A stretch of 64,000 nt of DNA from Pseudorhodoferax sp032153935. Lineage in GTDB: Bacteria; Pseudomonadota; Gammaproteobacteria; Burkholderiales; Burkholderiaceae_C. The translations under genes were made by a program, and so were the position numbers. Under the pieces are notes generated by a model. That model saw only the letters and a list, made by a program, of their open reading frames with translations. It was not told the DNA's origin and made no database searches. The stretch spans positions 4,650,001 through 4,714,000 of the forward strand of contig NZ_CAXUQL020000001.1 of NCBI RefSeq assembly GCF_964253035.1, read 5' to 3'. Positions 49,019 through 56,076 of this stretch are shown here, piece by piece. The first letter of the stretch is position 1. The number at the start of each line of letters is the position of its first letter.

Positions 49019-50308
49019 ATGTCCAAAGACTGGAAATTCGAGACCCTGTCCGTGCATGCCGGCTACTCGCCGGACCCGACCACGCGTGCCGTGGTGCCGC
49101 CGATCTACCAGACGGCCGCCTACGCCTTCGACAGCGCGCAGCACGGCGCCGACCTGTTCGACCTCAAGGTGCCGGGCAACATCTACACGCGCATCATGAA
49201 CCCGACGCAGGACGTGCTGGAGCAGCGCGTGGCGGCGCTGGAAGGCGGCATCGCGGCGCTGGCCCTGGCTTCGGGCCAGGCCGCCGTGACCTACGCGATC
49301 CAGACCATCGCCGAGGCGGGCGACAACATCATCAGCAGCACCGCGCTGTATGGAGGCACCTACAACCTGTTCGCGCACACGCTGCCGCTGTCGGGCATCA
49401 CCACGCGCTTCGCCGACCACCGCGACCCGGCCAGCTTCGAAAAGCTGTTCGACGAGAAAACCAAGGCCGTGTTCGTCGAGTCGCTGGGCAACCCTGCCGG
49501 CAACGTGACCGACATCGCCACCATCGCAGACATCGCGCACCGCCATGGCGTGCCGCTGATCGTGGACAACACCGTGCCTTCGCCCTACCTCAGCCGGCCG
49601 ATCGAGCACGGCGCCGACATCGTCGTGCACTCGCTGACCAAGTACCTGGGCGGCCACGGCAACAGCATCGGCGGGGCCATCGTCGACTCAGGCAAGTTCC
49701 CCTGGGCCCAGCACAAGCAGCGCTTCAAGCGCCTGAACGAGCCCGACGTGAGCTACCACGGCGTGGTCTACACCGAGGCGCTGGGCCCGGCCGCCTACAT
49801 CGGTCGCGCGCGCGTGGTGCCGCTGCGCAACACGGGCGCGGCGATCTCGCCGTTCAATGCCTTCCTGATCCTGCAGGGCATCGAGACGCTGGCGCTGCGC
49901 ATGGACCGCATCACGAGCAACACGCTGGCGCTGGCGCAGCACCTGCAGGGGCATGCCAAGGTCAGCTGGGTCAACTACGCGGGCCTGCAAGACCACCCCG
50001 AGCATGGGCTGGCGAAGAAGTACCTGCGCGGCACGGGCTCGGGCATCCTGACCTTCGGCGTCAAGGGCCAGGGCGGCCGCGAGGCCGGCGCGCGCTTCCT
50101 CGATGCGCTGCAGCTGTTCACGCGGCTCGTCAACATCGGCGACGTGCGCTCGCTGGCCACGCACCCGGCCTCGACCACGCATCGGCAGCTGTCGCCCGAG
50201 GAACTGGCCAGGACCGGCGTGAGCGAAGAGACGGTGCGCCTGTCGGTCGGCATCGAGCACATCGACGACCTCAAGGCCGATCTGGAGCAGGCACTGGCAG
50301 CGGTCTGA
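49019..50308 (+). CDS. metY: O-acetylhomoserine sulfhydrylase (MetY-type)
   Basis: 429 aa, the family's usual size. FETLSVHAGYSPDPTTRAVV, YTRIMNPTQDVLEQRVAALE and HSLTKYLGGHG with PLP Lys208 are MetY signatures. It makes homocysteine from O-acetylhomoserine and sulfide. AAGGAG precedes the ATG. It is followed by a strong terminator and then the encapsulin sulfur operon. Confidence 0.93.
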   Translation: MSKDWKFETLSVHAGYSPDPTTRAVVPPIYQTAAYAFDSAQHGADLFDLKVPGNIYTRIMNPTQDVLEQRVAALEGGIAALALASGQAAVTYAIQTIAEAGDNIISSTALYGGTYNLFAHTLPLSGITTRFADHRDPASFEKLFDEKTKAVFVESLGNPAGNVTDIATIADIAHRHGVPLIVDNTVPSPYLSRPIEHGADIVVHSLTKYLGGHGNSIGGAIVDSGKFPWAQHKQRFKRLNEPDVSYHGVVYTEALGPAAYIGRARVVPLRNTGAAISPFNAFLILQGIETLALRMDRITSNTLALAQHLQGHAKVSWVNYAGLQDHPEHGLAKKYLRGTGSGILTFGVKGQGGREAGARFLDALQLFTRLVNIGDVRSLATHPASTTHRQLSPEELARTGVSEETVRLSVGIEHIDDLKADLEQALAAV

Positions 50309-50324
50309 ACGCCGAGCGCGGCAT

Positions 50325-50371
50325 GGGCCGCACGCGGTCCCCGTGAGGGGGCTGCGTGCGGCCCTTTTCTT
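50325..50371 (+). terminator. Terminator after metY
   Basis: GGGCCGCACGC paired with GCGTGCGGCCC through an 18-nt loop, then TTTTCTTT. Confidence 0.88.
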
Positions 50372-50420
50372 TGGCCGCGCGCTTATGCGTTGGGGTTCTT
50401 TGAAAACCAGAAAACAGTCG

Positions 50421-50449
50421 TTTGTTCTGCGCGGCATGCCCCCTACATT
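50421..50449 (+). promoter_or_regulatory. Promoter of the encapsulin sulfur operon
   Basis: TTTGTT, 17-nt spacer, TACATT; about 45 nt before the rhodanese ATG. An A-rich stretch (GAAAACCAGAAAAC) lies upstream. Confidence 0.55.
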
Positions 50450-50493
50450 CGTTTCACCCCATCCCGCAACGCCCCATTCCCCAGGAGTCCTTG

Positions 50494-50973
50494 ATGTCGT
50501 CCGATCTCGCTGAAATCGTCTTGCCCGCCGCGTTGGAGCATGCCCGTGCGCAGGCTGCGGAGCAGGGGCTGTCCTATGCCGGCGGCGTGACGCCGCAGCA
50601 GGCCTGGCAGCTGCTGCAGGACGGCGCCGCGCAGCTGGTCGACGTGCGTTCGGCCGAGGAACTCAAGTTCGTCGGCCAGGTGCCCGGCAGCCAGCACGTG
50701 GCCTGGGCCACGGGCACGGCGCTCACGCGCAACCCGCGCTTCGTGCGCGAGCTCGAAGCCAAGCTGGCCAAGGCCGGCGGCAAGGAAGCGACGGTGCTGC
50801 TGCTGTGCCGCAGCGGCAAGCGCTCGGCGCTGGCGGCCGATGCCGCGGCCAAGGCCGGTTTCACCAATGTCTACAACGTGCTCGAAGGCTTCGAGGGCGA
50901 GATCGATGCCAAGGGCCAGCGCGGCCATGGCGACGGCTGGCGCTTCCACGGCCTGCCCTGGCAACAGGACTGA
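50494..50973 (+). CDS. Rhodanese-like sulfurtransferase
   Basis: 159 aa. Single rhodanese domain with LVDVRSAEELKFVGQVPGS and active loop CRSGKRS (Cys105). CCAGGAG precedes the ATG. In family 2A encapsulin loci a rhodanese usually accompanies the shell and probably moves sulfane sulfur to or from the encapsulated desulfurase. Confidence 0.92.
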   Translation: MSSDLAEIVLPAALEHARAQAAEQGLSYAGGVTPQQAWQLLQDGAAQLVDVRSAEELKFVGQVPGSQHVAWATGTALTRNPRFVRELEAKLAKAGGKEATVLLLCRSGKRSALAADAAAKAGFTNVYNVLEGFEGEIDAKGQRGHGDGWRFHGLPWQQD

Positions 50974-51019
50974 ACGGCGGCCGAGCCCCACGATCCGCCA
51001 GCACCAACAAGGAAAAGAT

Positions 51020-51928
51020 TTGGCCCAGTTCGAAGTCGCAGACATCGTGCGCGCGCTGCATGGCGTGCGCGACGAATGGCGCGCCGCGCAAAAGCGCTCG
51101 CGCGAACCCGGGGGCCGCGAGTTCCCTTCGCGCGACGCGCTGGCGCGCATCGTCGAGGGCTTGAAGGGCGTGCTGTTCCCGATGCGCCTGGGCCCGCCGG
51201 ACCTGCGCGTGGAGAGCGAGGACTACTACGTCGCCCATGAGCTGGACACCGCGCTGCACGGCCTGCTGCAGCAGGCCCGGCTCGAGCTGAACTACGCGCA
51301 CCGCCATGCGCCGCTGCCGGCCGAGCAGATCGACCAGCGTGCACACGAAGCCGTCAAGGCCTTCGCCGCCAGCCTGCCGGCGACGCGCCGCCTGCTCGAC
51401 AGCGACGTGCTGGCCGCCTTCCATGGCGACCCGGCCGCCGGCAGCGTGGACGAGGTGCTGCTGTGCTACCCGGGCGTGCTGTCCATCATCCACCACCGGC
51501 TGGCCCACACGCTGTACGGCCTGGGCCTGCCGCTCTTGGCGCGCATCATCGCCGAGCTGGCCCATGCGCAGACCGGCATCGACCTGCATCCGGGCGCCAG
51601 CATCGGCGCGGGCTTCTTCATCGACCATGGCACCGGCGTCGTGATCGGCGAAACGGCCCTGATCGGCCAGCGCGTGCGCATCTACCAGGCCGTGACGCTG
51701 GGCGCCAAGCGCTTTCCGACCGACAGCGACGGCAAGCTCAGGAAGGGTCTGCCGCGCCATCCGCTGGTCGAGGACGACGTGGTCATCTACGCCGGCGCCA
51801 CCATCCTGGGCCGCGTGACCATCGGCGCGGGCGCCGTGGTCGGCGGCAATGTCTGGATCACCGACGACGTGCCGCGCGGCGCCAGCGTGACCCAGGCCAG
51901 CCTGCAGAACGCGCCCTTGCCGCGCTGA
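51020..51928 (+). CDS. epsC: Serine O-acetyltransferase (EpsC type)
   Basis: 302 aa. TTG at 51020 is the only start near the AAGGAAAAG site and keeps the family N terminus. The C-terminal left-handed beta helix has GASIGAGFFIDHGTG and GETALIGQRVRIYQAVTLG, with conserved His/Asp. It makes O-acetylserine for cysteine synthesis; cysteine is the substrate of the encapsulated desulfurase two genes downstream. Confidence 0.92.
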   Translation: MAQFEVADIVRALHGVRDEWRAAQKRSREPGGREFPSRDALARIVEGLKGVLFPMRLGPPDLRVESEDYYVAHELDTALHGLLQQARLELNYAHRHAPLPAEQIDQRAHEAVKAFAASLPATRRLLDSDVLAAFHGDPAAGSVDEVLLCYPGVLSIIHHRLAHTLYGLGLPLLARIIAELAHAQTGIDLHPGASIGAGFFIDHGTGVVIGETALIGQRVRIYQAVTLGAKRFPTDSDGKLRKGLPRHPLVEDDVVIYAGATILGRVTIGAGAVVGGNVWITDDVPRGASVTQASLQNAPLPR

Positions 51929-51931
51929 GCC

Positions 51932-52201
51932 ATGAGCAGCCTGGTCGAGCATTTCGGCATCGCCGTGCGCCAGCTGCGCGAGCAGCGCGGCTGGTCGCAG
52001 GAGCACCTGGCAGCGCTGTCGGACCTGAACCGCAGCTATGTGGGCGAGATCGAGCGCGGCCGCGTGATCGTGTCCATCGTCACCGTGCAGAAGCTGGCCG
52101 TGGCCTTGCAGCTCGAACCGGCTTCGCTGCTGGCGCGCGGCGAGCAGGTCGCTTCCGTGCGGCGTGCACACCACGACGCCTTGGCGGCTATAGGCGGTTG
52201 A
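51932..52201 (+). CDS. XRE-family regulator inside the encapsulin operon
   Basis: 89 aa. Helix-turn-helix VRQLREQRGWSQEHLAALSD then LNRSYVGEIERGRVIVSI. It is 3 nt downstream of the acetyltransferase and 62 nt before the shell gene. Similar small XRE proteins regulate sulfur genes in other bacteria; here the target is unproven, but the placement suggests local control. Confidence 0.9.
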   Translation: MSSLVEHFGIAVRQLREQRGWSQEHLAALSDLNRSYVGEIERGRVIVSIVTVQKLAVALQLEPASLLARGEQVASVRRAHHDALAAIGG

Positions 52202-52263
52202 GACCGCCCGAGGCAGGCCAGACACTGGCCACCGTCCTTTTTGTGTACACCCCTGGAGTTTGA

Positions 52264-53202
52264 ATGACTGCAACCGTCGGCGGCACCACCGCCCTGGGCG
52301 ATAGCGCCGCACGCCAACTTGCCAATGCCACCAAGACCGTTCCCCAGCTGGCGACGATCACGCCGCGCTGGCTCACGCACTTGCTGCAGTGGGTGCCGGT
52401 GGAGGCGGGCATCTACCGCCTGAACAAGGTCAAGAACCCCGAGGCGATCAAGGTCACCTGCACGGCCAAGGAATCCGAGAACCAGCTGCCGCGCACCTAT
52501 GTCGACTACGAAGAACACCCGCGCGAGTACTTCCTGAACGCCGTCAGCACCGTGCTGGACGTGCACACGCGCATCTCCGACCTGTACAGCAGCCCGCACG
52601 ACCAGATCAAGGAGCAGCTGCGCCTGACGATCGAGACGATCAAGGAGAACCAGGAGAGCGAGCTCATCAACAACCCGGACTACGGCCTCCTGGCCCAGGT
52701 CACGGACGAGCAGCGCATCTTCCCGCTCTCCGGCGCGCCCACGCCCGACGACCTGGACGAGCTGCTGACCCGGGTCTGGAAAGAGCCGGCCTTCTTCCTG
52801 GCGCACCCTTTGAGCATTGCCGCCTTCGGCCGCGAAGCCACGCGCCGCGGCACGCCGCCGCCCACCGTGAGCCTGTTCGGCTCGCAGTTCATCACCTGGC
52901 GCGGTGTGCCGCTGATCCCTTCGGACAAGGTGCCCGTGGCCGACGGCAAGAGCAAGATCATCCTGCTGCGCGTGGGCGACAAGCGCCAGGGCGTGGTCGG
53001 CCTGTTCCAGCCCGGTCTGCCGGGCGAGCAGGGCCCCGGCCTGTCGGTGCGCTTCATGGGCATCAACAACCACGCCATCGCCTCCTACCTGATCTCGCAG
53101 TACTGCTCGCTCGCCGTGCTGACGCCCGACGCGCTCGCGGTGCTGGACGACGTGGAGATCAACCGCTACCACGACTACTCGGTCCTGGACACCTACAAAT
53201 GA
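52264..53202 (+). CDS. Family 2A encapsulin shell protein
   Basis: 312 aa. The N-arm precedes WVPVEAGIYRLNKVK and SRTYVDYEEHPREYFLNAVS-like RTYVDYEEHPREYFLNAVST; later DQIKEQLRLTIETIKENQES, FLAHPLSIAAFGREATRRG, FGSQFITWRGVPLIPSDKVP and VRFMGINNHAIASYLISQYC are the family 2 (SrpI-type) shell motifs. It has the HK97 fold and self-assembles into an icosahedral compartment. Between the acetyltransferase/XRE and the cargo cysteine desulfurase, exactly the family 2A layout. Confidence 0.94.
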   Translation: MTATVGGTTALGDSAARQLANATKTVPQLATITPRWLTHLLQWVPVEAGIYRLNKVKNPEAIKVTCTAKESENQLPRTYVDYEEHPREYFLNAVSTVLDVHTRISDLYSSPHDQIKEQLRLTIETIKENQESELINNPDYGLLAQVTDEQRIFPLSGAPTPDDLDELLTRVWKEPAFFLAHPLSIAAFGREATRRGTPPPTVSLFGSQFITWRGVPLIPSDKVPVADGKSKIILLRVGDKRQGVVGLFQPGLPGEQGPGLSVRFMGINNHAIASYLISQYCSLAVLTPDALAVLDDVEINRYHDYSVLDTYK

Positions 53203-53210
53203 GTCCCCCC

Positions 53211-53238
53211 CGTTTGGACGGACTCACTGCGTGTAGCC
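53211..53238 (+). promoter_or_regulatory. Hairpin between shell and cargo genes
   Basis: TTGGACGG and CCGTCCAA pair around an ACTCACTGCGTGTAG loop just after the shell stop. It may attenuate or process the transcript so that shell and cargo amounts differ. There is no T run. Confidence 0.5.
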
Positions 53239-53389
53239 GTCCAATACCCCCCAGGGGGCGCACCCAGCGGCCTGGCAGAGCCAGTTCCGCGGGTGCACTT
53301 GCATGGCCTGCTCCGCGGCCACTTGAACCATCGATTGCGTCGGCCGCCGTATGCGATGCGTCCGACGCGCACCACCCGAGTTCGTCCAA

Positions 53390-55384
53390 ATGACCATTGC
53401 TTCTCTGCCGTCCCAGGCTGTGGGGCCGGAGGCGCCGATCGATCCCGCGGTGCTCGCGCGCATGGCCAACGCCCTGTTCGCGGCCTTGCCAGGTACGCCC
53501 CCTTCATCCGTGCCTGCATTGGGTACGGGGGGCGTGCCGGCCGGCGTGCAGGCACCCGTGAACATCGCGCCGCCCGGTTCGCCGCTGGTCAGCCCGGCGG
53601 GCTTCGGCCCCTCGGTGCCTGGCACGCCGTTCCCGCAGGGCATCGCCCCCGGCGCCAACCTGCTGCCGGCCTCGCCGACGCCGCTGGCCTCGCTGGCGCA
53701 CCGCGCGCCGGCACTGCTGCCGCACGCCCAGGCCGGCAACGGCCTGCCCGACACCGTGGTCACCGCCTTGCCGGCCTATGAGCCGCGCTTCGGCGGTGCT
53801 GCGTTCGGCGTGCCCGAGGCCTCCGGCGCCACGGCCCAGCAGGCCGCCACGCACCCGGCCACGGGGGCCGTGCCGTACTACTTCCTCGACACCTCGCATG
53901 GCCATCCTGCGGCCGGCGGTGCCGACCCCGGCCGCGCTGCCGATCCGCTGGACGCGCTGGCCGGCCTGCCGTTCACGGGCCATGCCGCGCCACCGCAGGC
54001 CGCCGGCATTCCCGCAGGTAGCGGCGTGCCGCAGGCCACGCCCTCGGCCGAGCCGAAGTTCTACTTCGTCGACGCGGTGGTGCTGCCCAGCGGCTATGTG
54101 ACACCCGCGAAGCCTGCGCCCCATGGCACGGCGCCGCTGGCCGACCAGGGCCGCCACCCGGCCTTCGACGTGAACGCCGTGCGGCGCGACTTTCCGATCC
54201 TGGCCGAGCGCGTCAACGGCCGCCAGCTGGTCTGGTTCGACAACGCCGCCACCACGCACAAGCCGCGTTCGGTGATCGACCGCATCAGCGACTTCTACGA
54301 GCACGAGAACTCCAACATCCACCGCGCCGCGCACGCGCTCGCGGCCCGCGCCACGGACGCCTACGAAGGCGCCCGCCAGCGGGTCAAGAACTTCATCAAC
54401 GCGCCGGACGTGAACGAGGTCATCTTCGTGCGCGGCACCACCGAGGCCATCAACCTGGTGGCCAAGAGCTGGGGCGGCCAGCATGTGGGCGAGGGCGACG
54501 AGATCATCGTCTCCAACCTGGAGCACCACGCCAACATCGTGCCCTGGCAGCAGCTGGCCGCCGCCAAGGGCGCCAGGTTGCGCGTGATCCCGGTCGACGA
54601 CTCGGGCCAGGTGCTGCTGGACGAGTACAGGAAGCTGCTCAACGACCGCACCAAGATCGTGGCCGTGACCCAGGTCTCCAACGCGCTGGGCACCGTGGTG
54701 CCGGTCAAGGAGATCGTGGAACTGGCGCACCGCGCCGGCGCCAAGGCGCTGGTCGACGGCGCGCAGTCGGTCTCGCACATGCGCGTGGACGTGCAGGACA
54801 TCGGCGCCGACTTCTTCGTGTTCTCGGGCCACAAGGTGTTCGGTCCCACCGGCATCGGCGTGGTCTGGGGCAAGCGCGAGGTGCTCGAGGACATGCCGCC
54901 CTGGCAGGGCGGCGGCAACATGATTGCCGACGTGACCTTCGAGAAGACGGTGTTCCAGCCGCTGCCCAACACCTTCGAGGCCGGCACCGGCAACATCGCC
55001 GACGCGGTGGGCCTGGGCGCTGCCATCGACTACGTGAACCGGGTCGGCATCGAGAACATCGCGCGCTACGAGCACGAGCTGCTGGTCTACGGCATGGCGC
55101 AGCTGCGCGAGATCCCGGGTGTGCGGCTGATCGGCACGGCCGCGGACAAGGCCAGCGTGATGTCCTTCGTGCTCAAGGGCTACAGCACCGAGGAGGTCGG
55201 CAAGGCGCTCAACGAGGAGGGCATCGCCGTGCGCACGGGCCACCACTGCGCCCAGCCCATCCTGCGCCGCTTCGGCGTGGAGACCACGGTGCGGCCCTCG
55301 CTGGCGTTCTACAACACCTTCGGCGAGATTGACCAGCTCGCCACCGTGGTGCGCCGGCTGGCGTCGCAGCGCCGGGCCGGCTGA
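53390..55384 (+). CDS. Encapsulin cargo cysteine desulfurase (SufS type) with disordered loading domain
   Basis: 664 aa. Residues 1-258 are Pro/Ala/Gly-rich and disordered, with ARMANALFAALPG near the start and two aromatic motifs, PYYFLDTSHG (about 160) and PKFYFVDAVVLPSGYV (about 221). Residues 259-664 form a SufS-like desulfurase: PLP Lys482 in SGHKVFGPTG, catalytic Cys620 in RTGHHCAQP. The N-terminal domain directs the enzyme into family 2A shells. ATG 53390 is chosen; an in-frame ATG 13 codons earlier is weaker. Confidence 0.93.
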   Translation: MTIASLPSQAVGPEAPIDPAVLARMANALFAALPGTPPSSVPALGTGGVPAGVQAPVNIAPPGSPLVSPAGFGPSVPGTPFPQGIAPGANLLPASPTPLASLAHRAPALLPHAQAGNGLPDTVVTALPAYEPRFGGAAFGVPEASGATAQQAATHPATGAVPYYFLDTSHGHPAAGGADPGRAADPLDALAGLPFTGHAAPPQAAGIPAGSGVPQATPSAEPKFYFVDAVVLPSGYVTPAKPAPHGTAPLADQGRHPAFDVNAVRRDFPILAERVNGRQLVWFDNAATTHKPRSVIDRISDFYEHENSNIHRAAHALAARATDAYEGARQRVKNFINAPDVNEVIFVRGTTEAINLVAKSWGGQHVGEGDEIIVSNLEHHANIVPWQQLAAAKGARLRVIPVDDSGQVLLDEYRKLLNDRTKIVAVTQVSNALGTVVPVKEIVELAHRAGAKALVDGAQSVSHMRVDVQDIGADFFVFSGHKVFGPTGIGVVWGKREVLEDMPPWQGGGNMIADVTFEKTVFQPLPNTFEAGTGNIADAVGLGAAIDYVNRVGIENIARYEHELLVYGMAQLREIPGVRLIGTAADKASVMSFVLKGYSTEEVGKALNEEGIAVRTGHHCAQPILRRFGVETTVRPSLAFYNTFGEIDQLATVVRRLASQRRAG

Positions 55385-55388
55385 TCGG

Positions 55389-55410
55389 CCGGGCGCCTGG
55401 CGGCGCCCGG
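55389..55410 (+). terminator. Hairpin at the end of the encapsulin operon
   Basis: CCGGGCGCC, loop TGGC, GGCGCCCGG. A perfect 9-bp GC stem; the T run is poor (TTC). It stands between convergent genes and may serve both. Confidence 0.65.
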
Positions 55411-55420
55411 TTCATGTGCC

Positions 55421-56056
55421 TCAGCCGCGGCGGCGGCGGGCCGTGCCCGCCAGGCCGGCGATGCCGGCCAGCAGCAGCGCCGAGGTGCCCGGCTCGGGCA
55501 CCTCGGCGACGCTGCCGATGCGCAAGTCGGAGATGTCCAGCGTGGAGACCAGGTCGGTGGAATTCACGTCCAGGATGCCGAAGGCCAGCGAATGCTCGCC
55601 GGCGCCGAAGGTGTAGCTGAACTGCCCGTTGACGGCCGTGAGCGCCACGTCGGCCAGGGACTCGAACAGCGTGCCGTCGATCACGACGAAGGCGCGATCC
55701 AGGTAGTCCGCATCGAACAAGGCGGTGCTCAGCGTCCAGGCAAAGCTGATGGTCGTGCTGGTCGGCGCGCTGAAGCCGAACTGCAGGCCCGAGCCTTCGA
55801 TGGTGTCCGCCGGCAGCAGCCCGGGCGCCATGCCCAGGGCCGGTTCCAGTTCATAGAACAGCAGGGCGCTGGCGGTGCCCGCCGGCTGCTCGCCGGAATC
55901 GACGGCAGCCGTGGTGATGCGGGCCGAGGTGGCCGAGCCGACGCTGACGTCGCCGGCCGACGTCCATTGCGCCAGGTTGGCGGAGACGGGGGCGGCGGCT
56001 GCGCTGCCGGCCCACAGGCTGGCGAGCAGGGCGGCGAGGAGGAGATGCTTGTGCAT
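55421..56056 (-). CDS. PEP-CTERM protein downstream of the secreted nuclease
   Basis: 211 aa. GGAA lies 7 nt before ATG 56056; ATG 56080, overlapping the nuclease stop, would add 8 residues. Signal peptide (HKHLLLAALLASLWAGSAAA), a beta-rich middle and the terminal sorting signal VPEPGTSALLLAGIAGLAG then RRRRG. Cleaved by exosortase. Probably co-transcribed with the nuclease. Confidence 0.9.
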   Translation of the reverse strand: MHKHLLLAALLASLWAGSAAAAPVSANLAQWTSAGDVSVGSATSARITTAAVDSGEQPAGTASALLFYELEPALGMAPGLLPADTIEGSGLQFGFSAPTSTTISFAWTLSTALFDADYLDRAFVVIDGTLFESLADVALTAVNGQFSYTFGAGEHSLAFGILDVNSTDLVSTLDISDLRIGSVAEVPEPGTSALLLAGIAGLAGTARRRRG

Positions 56057-56076
56057 GGTGGTGTTCCGGGTCGGGT

